From contig DAORVK010000005.1 in NCBI GenBank assembly GCA_035433705.1, forward strand, positions 41,531 through 105,530: a DNA stretch of 64,000 nucleotides. The letters are read 5' to 3'. This document shows, piece by piece, positions 1 to 8,762 of this stretch. This stretch comes from CADEFQ01 sp035433705 (GTDB lineage Bacteria > Pseudomonadota > Gammaproteobacteria > Steroidobacterales > Steroidobacteraceae). A program made the translations under genes and the position numbers. The notes beneath the pieces are model-generated. The model had not been told where the DNA came from. It saw only the letters and a list, made by a program, of their open reading frames with translations, and did not search any database. The first letter of the stretch is position 1. Each line of letters begins with the position of its first letter.

Positions 1-2249
1 ACCTTGAACGGGTGCTCGTCGAAGACGTTCATGCGCCCCGGCGCCTGGTAGAAAGTGGTATCGAAGGTTCGCAATCCCTGACGGATGGCATCGAGCTTGA
101 TGCCGAGCGAGAACGCGAGCGCCGCCGCGAACATCGCGTTCTGCACATTGTGGGTCGCGCGCCCCTCGAGCGTGGCCGGAATGAGATGCGTCCAGAGGAG
201 CGGCATGTGGCCGCCCTTGTCGTACAGCGTGATCATCTGGCCGTTGACCCCCGCCTCGAGCGCGCAGGCGCGCCCACCGGCGCGCACGTGCTCACGCACG
301 AGTTGGTGCTGCGGCGTCATCGTCACGTAACAGATGCTCGCGGCATCGGTGTAACCGGACATCCTGAGCGTCAACGGATCGTCGGCGTTCAGCACTGCGC
401 AGTCCGTCGCAACTTCGACCACGACACGCTTGATCTCCGCGAGCTGTTCGAGTGTGTCGATGCCCTTGAGGCCCAGGTGGTCGGACTGTACGTTCAGGAC
501 GGCCCCGACATTGACCTCCTGCACGCCCATGCCCGCGCGCAACAGGCCTCCGCGGGCCGTTTCGAGCACCGCGACATCGATCTGCGGATCGGCGAGCACC
601 ATGCGCGCCGACACCGGCCCGGTCATGTCACCCTGCACCGTGCGCTGGCCGTCGATGTACACGCCGTCCGTCGTCGTGAGCCCCGGCGTGAAGCCCGCCA
701 TCTTCGCGACATGCGCGAGCATGCGCGCGGTCGTCGTCTTGCCGTTTGTGCCGGTGATCGCCGCGATGGGAACGCGGGAGGGCGTGCCCGGCGGGAAGAG
801 CATGTCGATCACCGGCCCCGCCGCGTCGCGCGACGTGCCTTCGCTTGGCGCCACATGCATGCGAAAGCCCGGCGCGGCGTTAACCTCGCAGATTCCCCCG
901 CCGATGCCGCGATAGCTCTCCGCAATGTTGGTCGACAGGAAATCGACGCCCCCGACATCGAGACCGATGGCGCGTACCGCACGCACGGCCATGTCGCGAT
1001 TGTCCGGGTGAATGATATCGGTCACGTCGGTCGCCGTGCCGCCCGTCGAGAGATTCGCCGTCGATCGCAGGAATACAACACGACCCGCATCCGGTACCGA
1101 CTCCGCGGAGAGGCCTGCGCGATCGAGCATCTGCACGGCCTGGCCGTCGAGTTCGATCCGGGTCAGCACTTTCTCGTGACCCACGCCGCGGCGCGGATCG
1201 CGGTTCACGATGTCGATCAGCTCCGTGATCGTGTGCGCCCCGTCGCCGACCACATGTCCCGGCGTGCGGCGGGTCGCAGCGACCAGTTCGCCGTTCACAA
1301 CCAGCAGGCGATGGTCATCACCCTCGAGAAAAGTCTCGACGATGACCGAGCGCGAATGCTCGCGCGCCACCGCAAAACCTGTCGCCACCTCCTCATCTTT
1401 CGTGAGACGAATCGAGATGCCGCGCCCGTGATTGCCGTTGTAGGGCTTCGTGACGACGGGAAGGCCAATGCGACGGGCCGCGCGCACGGCCTGTTCGGCC
1501 GAATGCACGAGTTCCTGCCGCGGCACTGGCAGGCCGAGCGAGGCAAGGATGCGGTTCGTCTCGTCCTTGTCACTTGCGAGCTCGACCGCGATATGCGGCG
1601 TGCGCCCGGTGACGGTGGCCTGGATACGCTGCTGATACTTGCCGTGTCCCAGCTGCACCAGCGACTGATCATTGAGCCGCAGCCAGGGAATGCCGCGTGA
1701 CTCTGCTGCACGGACGAGCGCAGCCGTCGAGGGTCCGAGGGCACGGCGCTGCGCGAAGCGGATGAATTCGTCTCGCGCGGCGGGCCAGGACCACCCCTCC
1801 GGCACGATGCCGGCTTCGCGCAATGGCGTCGGCAGCAGCGACGCGAGCAATCGCAGCCCGAGCTCGCCAGCCGCGACACCTTCGTCGCGCTGCGCAAACT
1901 CGTAAACCACCGTGTAGACACCCGGCCGACCGTCGATGCTGCGGGTCTTGCCGAAAGTGACGTCTTCGCCTGCGACGTTCTGCAGCTCGATCGCGACATG
2001 TTCGAGCACATGCCCGAGCCAGGTGCCCTCGCCCTCGCGCATGCGCCGAAAGAAGCCGCCCGGTTCACGGTAGGAGCAGCCGTGCTCCGCGAGGCCCGGC
2101 AGCGCCTCTGCGAGGGCATCGATGAAACCTGCGCCCAGCCGGCCGGTCGGCCAAGCCTCGAGGGCGCCGAGATCGAGCTCGAGACGAATGACGGGAAAGC
2201 GCGCGTAGTGCGAGGGACCGACGTAGACCGAACGGTCGAGGACGCGCAC
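1..2249 (-). CDS. cphA: Cyanophycin synthetase, 3' end outside window
   Basis: CphA polymerises aspartate and arginine into the storage polymer cyanophycin, using ATP, in the cytoplasm. About 749 residues are visible; the C-terminus lies beyond the left edge. Seen: a typical N-terminus (VRVLDRSVYVGP), an ATP-grasp segment near residues 255-270 (VTKPYNGNHGRGISI) and a Mur-ligase-type P-loop GTNGKTTTA at about 490-498. This two-module layout is diagnostic of the family. The start is GTG at 2249: it gives the family N-terminus, has GGAG just upstream, and lies 5 bp after the cyanophycinase stop, so the two genes are probably co-transcribed and coupled. Nothing visible is broken. Confidence 0.95.
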   Translation of the reverse strand, partial: MRVLDRSVYVGPSHYARFPVIRLELDLGALEAWPTGRLGAGFIDALAEALPGLAEHGCSYREPGGFFRRMREGEGTWLGHVLEHVAIELQNVAGEDVTFGKTRSIDGRPGVYTVVYEFAQRDEGVAAGELGLRLLASLLPTPLREAGIVPEGWSWPAARDEFIRFAQRRALGPSTAALVRAAESRGIPWLRLNDQSLVQLGHGKYQQRIQATVTGRTPHIAVELASDKDETNRILASLGLPVPRQELVHSAEQAVRAARRIGLPVVTKPYNGNHGRGISIRLTKDEEVATGFAVAREHSRSVIVETFLEGDDHRLLVVNGELVAATRRTPGHVVGDGAHTITELIDIVNRDPRRGVGHEKVLTRIELDGQAVQMLDRAGLSAESVPDAGRVVFLRSTANLSTGGTATDVTDIIHPDNRDMAVRAVRAIGLDVGGVDFLSTNIAESYRGIGGGICEVNAAPGFRMHVAPSEGTSRDAAGPVIDMLFPPGTPSRVPIAAITGTNGKTTTARMLAHVAKMAGFTPGLTTTDGVYIDGQRTVQGDMTGPVSARMVLADPQIDVAVLETARGGLLRAGMGVQEVNVGAVLNVQSDHLGLKGIDTLEQLAEIKRVVVEVATDCAVLNADDPLTLRMSGYTDAASICYVTMTPQHQLVREHVRAGGRACALEAGVNGQMITLYDKGGHMPLLWTHLIPATLEGRATHNVQNAMFAAALAFSLGIKLDAIRQGLRTFDTTFYQAPGRMNVFDEHPFK

Positions 2250-2254
2250 CCCGG

Positions 2255-3094
2255 TTACTCCCTGCGCACCCGCAGACTGCCCGCCGACGCGATGCGCGTA
2301 TGCAGGTTGAAGGTCGCCCCGGCCACGAGGAGATGCAGCTTGAGGCCGAGCATGCAGATCGGCTGGCCCTCGTCTGCCAGATCCATCGAGGAGAAGCTGA
2401 CTTCAGCCGCATCGACCACGGTGACCGCCCCACTGCCCTCGACCTCGACGGTATTGTCCGGGCCGATGAAGGCGGCCGTGTCCTCGTCGAGGCCGATGCC
2501 GACCGCGAAGGGATTGTAGGCGAGTGCGGTGAGCAGTCGCCCGAGTCGGTCGCGCTGGCGAAAGTGCTGGTCGATCACGAAGCGGTTGGTGAGGCCGAGT
2601 CCCGGTGCGAGGCGCACGCTGCCCGAGATCGCCGAGGCGCCATCATCCCCGAAGGCGATCATGTGCTCGGACAGGATGCTTGCGCCCGCGCTGGTACCGC
2701 CGACCGTAACCCCGTGTGCGTTGCGGGCCCGGATCACCTTCGCCACGGGCGTGCCGCCGAGCAGGGTCGTCAGCCGCAGCTGGTTGCCGCCCGTGAAGAA
2801 GACTCCGCTCGCCTCTTCGAGCCGCTGGAGCCGCCCGGCCTCGTGGCAATCGCGCCGTGTGTCGAAATCCATGACCGAGACGCGCGCGGCGCCCAGTTCA
2901 CGGAACAGTTGCTCGTAACGGGGGCCGGTCTCGTGCAGCCGGCTCGCGGTCGGAATCACGACGATATCGGCGTCGCCCCCACCTGAAACCTCGACGAAGC
3001 GCGCCAGGATGCGCCGGTCATTTTCCTTGTTCTCCGCGCCGCCGATCGCAACGATCCAGCCCCGCGTCTCACCTTCAGGTACCTTGCTCGGCAT
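2255..3094 (-). CDS. cphB: Cyanophycinase
   Basis: CphB is the serine-type exopeptidase (family S51) that degrades cyanophycin to beta-Asp-Arg dipeptides. The 279-residue length is normal. The nucleophile motif GGTSAGAS is present with Ser at about 135, and the upstream VFFTGGNQLRL segment is typical of the family. The gene lies directly before cphA on the same strand with a 5-bp gap, so synthesis and breakdown are encoded together. The ATG at 3094 is used. There is no signal peptide, which fits the intracellular enzyme rather than secreted CphE forms. Confidence 0.94.
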   Translation of the reverse strand: MPSKVPEGETRGWIVAIGGAENKENDRRILARFVEVSGGGDADIVVIPTASRLHETGPRYEQLFRELGAARVSVMDFDTRRDCHEAGRLQRLEEASGVFFTGGNQLRLTTLLGGTPVAKVIRARNAHGVTVGGTSAGASILSEHMIAFGDDGASAISGSVRLAPGLGLTNRFVIDQHFRQRDRLGRLLTALAYNPFAVGIGLDEDTAAFIGPDNTVEVEGSGAVTVVDAAEVSFSSMDLADEGQPICMLGLKLHLLVAGATFNLHTRIASAGSLRVRRE

Positions 3095-3133
3095 CCGCCA
3101 TTCGCCCCTGGATCACTCCGATGGCGGGTAGTT

Positions 3134-3183
3134 TGGCAGCATTGCTGCCACAAACAAAACGGCCGGTGGGTCGCCCCACCGGC
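3134..3183 (-). terminator. Rho-independent terminator after the ton/TPR operon
   Basis: Read on the minus strand just after the TPR gene stop, GCCGGTGGG and CCCACCGGC (3162-3183) form a 9-bp stem with a 4-nt loop, followed by a T-rich run (complement of 3152-3160). A second small hairpin, TGGCAGC-ATT-GCTGCCA (3134-3150), follows. This separates the ton operon from cphBA. Confidence 0.85.
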
Positions 3184-3188
3184 TGTCT

Positions 3189-4427
3189 CTAGCTCCGCGC
3201 GTGCAGTGCCCAGAGCCCCGCGAGGCGACCGTACTTGGCATCGTCCTTCAGGCTGTTGAACGACTTGATCGCGTCGTCCTTCTTGCCGCTCTTCAGCTGC
3301 GCGATTCCGAGCAGCAACTGGACTTCCGCCTTGTCCGACAGACCGCCCTTGCCGAGGCCGCGCTGCAGGGCGACGGCTGCCTTGTCGTACTGGCCGTAGC
3401 TCAGATAGCCCTTGCCGAGGCCGATATCCGCACCGCCCGTCTTGGCCTTTGCAGCCTCCGTTTCGAGCGATCCGAGCGCCGCCTGGTCGGAGGCCGCCGA
3501 CTTCTTCGCTGCCTCGAGCAGGCGCTGGTTCTTGTCCTTGTCGCGCTGCTCGGTGAACACGTTCTTTGCAAACGCCTTCTCGAGCGTGCTCACCGCCTCG
3601 CCCGGCGAGCCTTGCTCGATCGCGAGTTGCGCCATCTCCGTGTATTCCTCGCCGCGCTTCAGCGCATCGACATCGGCCGCGAGGCGGAAGGTGTTGAGCA
3701 GCACCTTGTCGTCGGTGTCCTGCCGGAACAGCGAATACATGATGTTCTGCCAGTACTCGGGCGTCGGGTAGTACTTGACGAGGCGCTCGAGGGCGCCCGT
3801 CGTGCAGGCGTCGTCCTTGATTTTCACGCACGAGGAGAGGATCAGCTCGAGCGATTGCTTCTTTGGCGTTTCGCCGCGGCGCACCTGGCTGTCCACGTAG
3901 TTGTCCATGAACTTGAGCGTGCCTTTGTAGTCGCCCTGGACGTAATACGCCTGGCCGACGAGGGTGTAGATATCGGCATCCGCGAACCCGCCCTTGATCG
4001 CGCGGTTGCCGTACTCGATCGCCTTGGCATAGTTCTTCGTCTGGTACGCGATCTGCGACAGCGCGCGCACACGGGTCGGAATATCCTCCTGCGCGAGGAA
4101 GCCCGAATTGAGCCCCGCCTCGAGATTCTTCGCCGCCTCGGCGTAGTTGCCGGTGCGCACATAGGCGAAGCCGCGCATCTCGGCAATGAGGTGCAGGTCG
4201 TAAGGCGTCTTGCCCGAGACCGCGTCGGCTTCATCGAGCTTCGCGAGCGCGCCCTTCCAGTCCTTTTTGGCAAACGCCTCCTGCGCCGCCTTGAGCGGCT
4301 TGGCGAGCGCCTTGCTCACCGTGGGCCCCTTGGCATCGGCCGCCAGCGCCACACCGGAAAGCGTGAACGAACCGACGGCCAGCAGCGCCATCGCAAATAC
4401 CGGAGCGAGACTCAGTGTCTTTCTCAT
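3189..4427 (-). CDS. Periplasmic TPR protein of the TonB/ExbBD operon
   Basis: This 412-residue protein starts with a signal peptide (MRKTLSLAPVFAMALLAVGSF, probably cleaved after ALA-A near residue 29). The rest is helical with tetratricopeptide-like repeats (for example GNYAEAAKNLEAGL, KNYAKAIEYGNRAI, GDYKGTLKFMDNYV), so it is probably a periplasmic scaffold. It is the last gene of the tonB-exbB-exbD-exbD operon. TPR proteins in this position are known in Xanthomonas-like bacteria and are thought to assist TonB-dependent uptake; the exact partner is not shown by the sequence. The gap from exbD is about 113 bp. A terminator follows at once. Confidence 0.85.
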   Translation of the reverse strand: MRKTLSLAPVFAMALLAVGSFTLSGVALAADAKGPTVSKALAKPLKAAQEAFAKKDWKGALAKLDEADAVSGKTPYDLHLIAEMRGFAYVRTGNYAEAAKNLEAGLNSGFLAQEDIPTRVRALSQIAYQTKNYAKAIEYGNRAIKGGFADADIYTLVGQAYYVQGDYKGTLKFMDNYVDSQVRRGETPKKQSLELILSSCVKIKDDACTTGALERLVKYYPTPEYWQNIMYSLFRQDTDDKVLLNTFRLAADVDALKRGEEYTEMAQLAIEQGSPGEAVSTLEKAFAKNVFTEQRDKDKNQRLLEAAKKSAASDQAALGSLETEAAKAKTGGADIGLGKGYLSYGQYDKAAVALQRGLGKGGLSDKAEVQLLLGIAQLKSGKKDDAIKSFNSLKDDAKYGRLAGLWALHARS

Positions 4428-4540
4428 GCTGATGTTGTCCTCTGGTCCAAATACGCGATCCCGGGCATGGGCCCCGGGGTCACGTTCTCATGGGACGGAT
4501 GAACGGGCGATGAATGACGGCCGCGTGCGGCCCGCACGCC

Positions 4541-4972
4541 TCATTCGTCGCGGAAATCCGCCGTGTTGACGAAACCGATCTTCTGCATGCGATTGTGCTG
4601 GGCCGCCGCGAGCACTTTCGCCACGACGTCATAACGGGCGCGGGCATCGGGGCGCAGGTGCAGCTCCGGCTGCGGGTCTTTCTGCGACTCCTGCCGGAAA
4701 TAGCTCTCGAGCGTCTCGAGGTTTGGCACTACCGTGCCGTTCCAGACGATCGTGCCGTCGAAGTCGATCTCGATGTCGACCACTTCGGGCGGCACGGGCG
4801 GCGGAGGCGCGTGCGTATCCCGCGGCATGTCGAGTTTCACCGCGTGAGTCATCACGGGAATCGTGATGATGAACATGATCAGCAGCACCAGCATGACGTC
4901 GATCAGCGGGGTGGTGTTCATCTCCACCATCATTTCATCGTCGCCGCTGTCGCTGCCCACACTCATTGACAT
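4541..4972 (-). CDS. exbD: ExbD/TolR family protein, second copy
   Basis: This is a proton-channel partner of ExbB that energises TonB at the inner membrane. The 143-residue protein has a short cytoplasmic N-terminus, a single transmembrane helix (about residues 22-44) carrying the protonatable Asp25 in TTPLIDVML, and a periplasmic domain. The start at 4972 (MSMSVGSD) was chosen because it matches the N-terminus of the neighbouring exbD and has GGAG upstream that overlaps the end of the previous gene; an open frame further upstream would run into that gene. It is a tandem paralogue of the adjacent exbD with a different periplasmic half. Confidence 0.92.
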   Translation of the reverse strand: MSMSVGSDSGDDEMMVEMNTTPLIDVMLVLLIMFIITIPVMTHAVKLDMPRDTHAPPPPVPPEVVDIEIDFDGTIVWNGTVVPNLETLESYFRQESQKDPQPELHLRPDARARYDVVAKVLAAAQHNRMQKIGFVNTADFRDE

Positions 4973-4985
4973 GGTTGATCTCTCC

Positions 4986-5420
4986 TCAGCGCACGCCGCG
5001 ATCGGGCTCGGTGATGAACCCGACCTTGACCACCCCACCACGCTGGATCGTGTAGAGCACGCGCCCCACCGCTTCGTAGCGCGCGTTGCGATCCCCGCGG
5101 ATGTGGATTTCGGGCTGGGGTTCCTGCACCGCCGCCGCCTTCACGAACTCAAGCAGGGCATGAAGATCACGGACCTTGCCGTTGTTCCAGTAGATGTCGC
5201 CGTTCTTGTCGATCGCGATCGTGATGTTCTCCGGCTTCGTCTGCGTGGCGATGTTGGTCGCCTTGGGCAGCTCGACCGGCACCGTCTTCGTGATCACCGG
5301 GATGGTGATCAGGAAGATGATGAGAAGCACCAGCATCACGTCCACGAGGGGCGTGGTGTTGATGTCCGACATCGCCTTCGCTTCGCCTTCGTCGGCGCCC
5401 GACGGAACATTCATGGACAT
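4986..5420 (-). CDS. exbD: ExbD/TolR family protein, first copy
   Basis: This is the inner-membrane subunit of the ExbBD proton motor. The 144-residue protein has the conserved membrane Asp27 in NTTPLVDVMLVLL, one transmembrane helix, and a periplasmic domain ending GFITEPDRGVR. It sits between exbB and a second exbD, in the order tonB-exbB-exbD-exbD. Two ExbD paralogues in one operon are known in Xanthomonas, where the second can be dedicated to particular substrates; that role here is inference. Confidence 0.93.
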   Translation of the reverse strand: MSMNVPSGADEGEAKAMSDINTTPLVDVMLVLLIIFLITIPVITKTVPVELPKATNIATQTKPENITIAIDKNGDIYWNNGKVRDLHALLEFVKAAAVQEPQPEIHIRGDRNARYEAVGRVLYTIQRGGVVKVGFITEPDRGVR

Positions 5421-5447
5421 GCGCGGTTACCTTGAAAAGGCGACTGG

Positions 5448-6170
5448 TTACTTGCGGGGCGCAGCCGGTGCAGCCGCACGGGCGCCGTCACTGGCGATAC
5501 GGGCGCCGCCGACGAGAAACGCGTGCAGATCACCGGTGAAGGCCTTCAGACCGTCCTGCAGGGCCTTGTTGCGGCGGAGCAGCCAGTTGTAACCCATGAC
5601 CGCCGGCACCGCGACGAAGAGGCCGATGGCCGTCATGATGAGCGCCTCACCGACGGGACCCGCCACCTTGTCGATGCTCGCCTGGCCGGCGATGCTGATC
5701 GCGATGAGGGCGTGATAGATGCCCCACACCGTACCGAAGAGGCCAACGAACGGCGCAGCAGACCCCGTCGTCGCGAGGAACCAGAGCCCTGACTGCAGCT
5801 TGCCGTTGACGGCGTCCACCGCGCGGGTGAGCGACATCGTGATCCACTCGTGCAGATCGATGTGGTCGGTCAGCCGGCCTTCATGGTGCGTGGTGGCGCG
5901 CAAGCCGTCTTCCGCGATGTTGCGGAAGTCGTCGCCCTTCTTGAGCCGCTCGACGCCATCCTTGATCGACGGGGCGGTCCAGAACTGCTTTTCGACAACC
6001 TTCGCGGATCGGCGCAGCTTCCCCTGGTCCCACAGCTTCGTCAGCATGATGTACCAGGAGCCGAGCGACATCAGCGCCAGGACCAGGAGCGTTCCCTTCG
6101 AGACCCAGTCACCCTGCGCCCAGAGAGCGGAGAGCCCGTACGGGTTTTCTACAATAGCGGTGTTTTCCAT
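5448..6170 (-). CDS. exbB: ExbB, MotA/TolQ/ExbB proton channel protein
   Basis: ExbB forms the pentameric proton channel that powers TonB. The 240-residue protein has three hydrophobic helices (near residues 24-44, 130-150 and 172-195) and the family signatures TTGSAAPFVGLFGTVWGI and GPVGEALIMTAIGLFVAVPAV. The C-terminal tail is Ala/Pro-rich. It follows tonB by 21 bp and precedes two exbD genes. Confidence 0.95.
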   Translation of the reverse strand: MENTAIVENPYGLSALWAQGDWVSKGTLLVLALMSLGSWYIMLTKLWDQGKLRRSAKVVEKQFWTAPSIKDGVERLKKGDDFRNIAEDGLRATTHHEGRLTDHIDLHEWITMSLTRAVDAVNGKLQSGLWFLATTGSAAPFVGLFGTVWGIYHALIAISIAGQASIDKVAGPVGEALIMTAIGLFVAVPAVMGYNWLLRRNKALQDGLKAFTGDLHAFLVGGARIASDGARAAAPAAPRK

Positions 6171-6191
6171 AGATTCCTCAAGGATCGATGA

Positions 6192-6827
6192 TCAATTGGT
6201 CAGTTTGAAACGAACGTTGAACTGGAAGCACTGTTCCACGGCCTTGCCGTCTTCGGTGCCGGGCTTGAAGCGGGCGCCGCGCGTCGTCCACTTGATGGCG
6301 GCCTCGTCGAGTCTTTCGAAGCCCGAACTCTTCGTGACAGTGGGGGTGCCGGCCAGTCGCCCCTGCTCGTTGATGCAGACGCGGACCGTGGTGGTACCTT
6401 CTTCCTCCGCACGCTTCGACGCGGGCGGGTAGTAGTCCTCGGTCGGCTGGGAGCGCTTGTCCAGGGTCGGATTATGGCGCACCACGGCGCGTGGCGGCGG
6501 TGGCGGCGCCATCGGTGCCGGCCGGTCGGTGACATCGGTGATCGCGGTGGATGTCGTGGTATCGACCGGAATCTGGATGTTCACTTCCGGAGGAGGGACT
6601 TCGACCGGCGGGCGCTCCATCTGGGGCGGAGGAGGAGGCGGCGGCGGCTCATCCTGCTGCATCTCCTCGATGATGTCGGTCTGGATCGGAGGCGCGAGCA
6701 CCTCCACCACCTTGCGGGCAAGGCCGGTGGCCAGCGCCCATACGAGGGCGATGTGAAAGGCGACAATGAAGAGGAACACGACGATGCGTCGTGGTACGAA
6801 GGTCGAGTCGTGCGCGTAGGCGGCCAT
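6192..6827 (-). CDS. tonB: TonB energy transducer
   Basis: TonB carries energy from the inner-membrane ExbBD motor to outer-membrane receptors, such as the receptor at 59.5-62.0 kb. Seen in 211 residues: an N-terminal transmembrane helix at about 14-34, a proline-rich spacer (EPPPPPPPPQMERPPVEVPPP) and a C-terminal TonB domain (TTTVRVCINEQGRLAGTPTV...ARFKPGTEDGKAV). It is the first gene of the operon, so its promoter should lie in 6828-7000. Confidence 0.94.
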   Translation of the reverse strand: MAAYAHDSTFVPRRIVVFLFIVAFHIALVWALATGLARKVVEVLAPPIQTDIIEEMQQDEPPPPPPPPQMERPPVEVPPPEVNIQIPVDTTTSTAITDVTDRPAPMAPPPPPRAVVRHNPTLDKRSQPTEDYYPPASKRAEEEGTTTVRVCINEQGRLAGTPTVTKSSGFERLDEAAIKWTTRGARFKPGTEDGKAVEQCFQFNVRFKLTN

Positions 6828-7070
6828 GTTTACTCGTGGACGCAGTTAATTGTCCGGACACCCGGCCGGGATCTGCGAGCGCGGCACGCTATACACGTTT
6901 CCGCTCCCACGCAACCCTCACCGACTATCCACCCGAAGGCGCTTCCCGGCGCCTGACCGCAATGGTCATCCCCCAGGGGAAGGTCACTGTAACCGCTGGC
7001 AACACGGCTTACAACTTCCCTGCATTGCATTTCGCGCGCTCTACATTGCATGCCATAAGACCCACAGAAC
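6828..7070. promoter_or_regulatory. Intergenic region between ilvD and tonB; probable tonB promoter
   Basis: This 243-bp gap has no convincing gene. On the minus strand there is an extended -10-like TGTATAGC (-10 at 6888-6893) with TTGCGT 15 bp upstream (6909-6914), a possible weak promoter for tonB. No T-tract terminator for the incoming ilvD operon is visible, only a small AGGCGC/GCGCCT hairpin. Confidence 0.35.
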
Positions 7071-8762
7071 TCATTCGTGGTCCGTGATGGCGCCTTCCGA
7101 CGCGCTGCTCACGACACGCGCGTACTTTGCGAGCACGCCTCTAGTCGCATACGGTTTGCGGGGTTTCCAGGCCCGACGGCGCCGCGTCCACTCGGCTCGT
7201 GGCACCGCCGCGTCGATGCTGCGCGCGATGGCGTCGATCGTGATCTGATCGCCGCTGCGCAGCAATGCGATCGGGCCACCCACCGCAGCTTCGGGTGAGA
7301 CATGTCCGACCACGAAACCATGGCTGCCGCCCGAAAAGCGCCCATCCGTAATGAGCGCCACCTTGTCCCCGAGCCCAAGGCCCATGATGGCGCCGGTGGG
7401 ACTCAGCATCTCCCGCATCCCCGGCCCGCCACGCGGTCCTTCATAGCGGATGACCACGACGTCGCCCGCCTTCACCCTGCCGGCAAGGATCGCGCGCGTT
7501 GCCGCTTCCTCGCCCTCGAAAACACGGGCCTTCCCCGTGAATCGCAAGCCTTCTTTGCCGGTGATCTTGGCGACCGCGCCTTCGGGCGCGCAGTTACCAT
7601 AAAGCACCACCAGGTGACTGTCCTTCTTGATGGGATCGTCGAACGGGCGAACGATGTCCTGCTTGTCCGGATAGTCACCGGCCCTCGCAAGGTTCTCTTC
7701 GAGGGTCCTGCCCGTCACGGTCAGGCAGTCACCATGAAGGCGCCCCGCGTCGAGCAGGCGTTTCATCAGCGGCTGAATCCCGCCGATCGCGATCAGCTCG
7801 GACATCAGATAGCGCCCGCTCGGGCGCAGGTCGGCGAGTACGGGCACCCGCCGGCCGATGCGGGTGAAATCATCGAGCGACAGTTTCACGCGTGCTGCAC
7901 GTGCGATCGCCAGCAGGTGCAGCACGGCGTTGGTCGAACCGCCGAGCGCAATCGTCACGGTGATCGCATTCTCGAACGCCTTGCGCGTCAGGATCTGCGA
8001 GGGACGCAGCCCTTCTCTCGCCATCCGCACGACGGCCTCACCCGCGCGACGGCAGTCGTCCATCTTGGTGGTTCCCACGGCCTCCTGTGCCGAACTGCCC
8101 GGCAGGGAAAGCCCCAGGGCCTCCATGGCCGAAGCCATCGTGTTGGCGGTGTACATGCCGCCGCAGCTACCAGCCCCGGGAATCGCAGTGCGCTCGACTT
8201 CGAGCAGCGCCGCATCGCTCACCGTGCCGGCGGCGTGCCCGCCCACTGCCTCAAAGACCGAAACGATATCGCGATGGCAGGCGCCTGGCCGGATCGTGCC
8301 GCCGTAGACGAAGACCGCAGGCCGGTCGAGCCGCGCGATCGCCATCGCGCAGCCCGGCATGTTCTTGTCGCAGCCACCGATCGCCACGAAGCCGTCGAAG
8401 CCTTCGGCACCGACGACGGTCTCGATCGAATCGGCAATCACCTCGCGCGATACGAGCGAATAGCGCATGCCGGGCGAACCCATCGAGATGCCGTCCGACA
8501 CGGTGATCGTGTTGAAGATCACGCTCTTGCCACCCGCCGCGTCGGCGCCGGCCGCTGCCTCCTGCGCAAGATTGCCGATGTGCATGTTGCACGGCGTCAC
8601 ATTCGCCCAAGTGGAGGCAATGCCGATCTGCGGCTTGCCGAAATCCGCTTCCTCGAAACCGACCGCGCGCAACATGGCGCGCGACGGCGCCTGCTTCGCG
8701 CCGTCAACGACGAGGCGCGAATACGCGCGAGGGTCGATATCCTTGCTGCTCACTTTCTTCAT
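7071..8762 (-). CDS. ilvD: Dihydroxy-acid dehydratase
   Basis: IlvD converts 2,3-dihydroxy-3-methylbutanoate (and the methylpentanoate analogue) to the 2-oxo acids in valine and isoleucine synthesis. The 563-residue length is typical. Iron-sulfur cysteines are visible at about Cys58 (TPCNMHIG), Cys131 (GGCDKNMPGC, with Lys133 the carbamylated metal-site lysine) and Cys200 (GSCGGMYTANTM). The three-cysteine pattern suggests the [2Fe-2S] form. It ends the minus-strand operon pepA-eamA-MFS-ilvD, overlapping the gene before it by ATGA, and lies divergent from ilvC-leuACDB, so the branched-chain pathway is split over two opposite units. Confidence 0.95.
   Translation of the reverse strand: MKKVSSKDIDPRAYSRLVVDGAKQAPSRAMLRAVGFEEADFGKPQIGIASTWANVTPCNMHIGNLAQEAAAGADAAGGKSVIFNTITVSDGISMGSPGMRYSLVSREVIADSIETVVGAEGFDGFVAIGGCDKNMPGCAMAIARLDRPAVFVYGGTIRPGACHRDIVSVFEAVGGHAAGTVSDAALLEVERTAIPGAGSCGGMYTANTMASAMEALGLSLPGSSAQEAVGTTKMDDCRRAGEAVVRMAREGLRPSQILTRKAFENAITVTIALGGSTNAVLHLLAIARAARVKLSLDDFTRIGRRVPVLADLRPSGRYLMSELIAIGGIQPLMKRLLDAGRLHGDCLTVTGRTLEENLARAGDYPDKQDIVRPFDDPIKKDSHLVVLYGNCAPEGAVAKITGKEGLRFTGKARVFEGEEAATRAILAGRVKAGDVVVIRYEGPRGGPGMREMLSPTGAIMGLGLGDKVALITDGRFSGGSHGFVVGHVSPEAAVGGPIALLRSGDQITIDAIARSIDAAVPRAEWTRRRRAWKPRKPYATRGVLAKYARVVSSASEGAITDHE

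Noticed and set aside
12..1700. A 562-residue plus-strand frame at the left edge
   Set aside because: It is antisense to the intact cyanophycin synthetase coding sequence.
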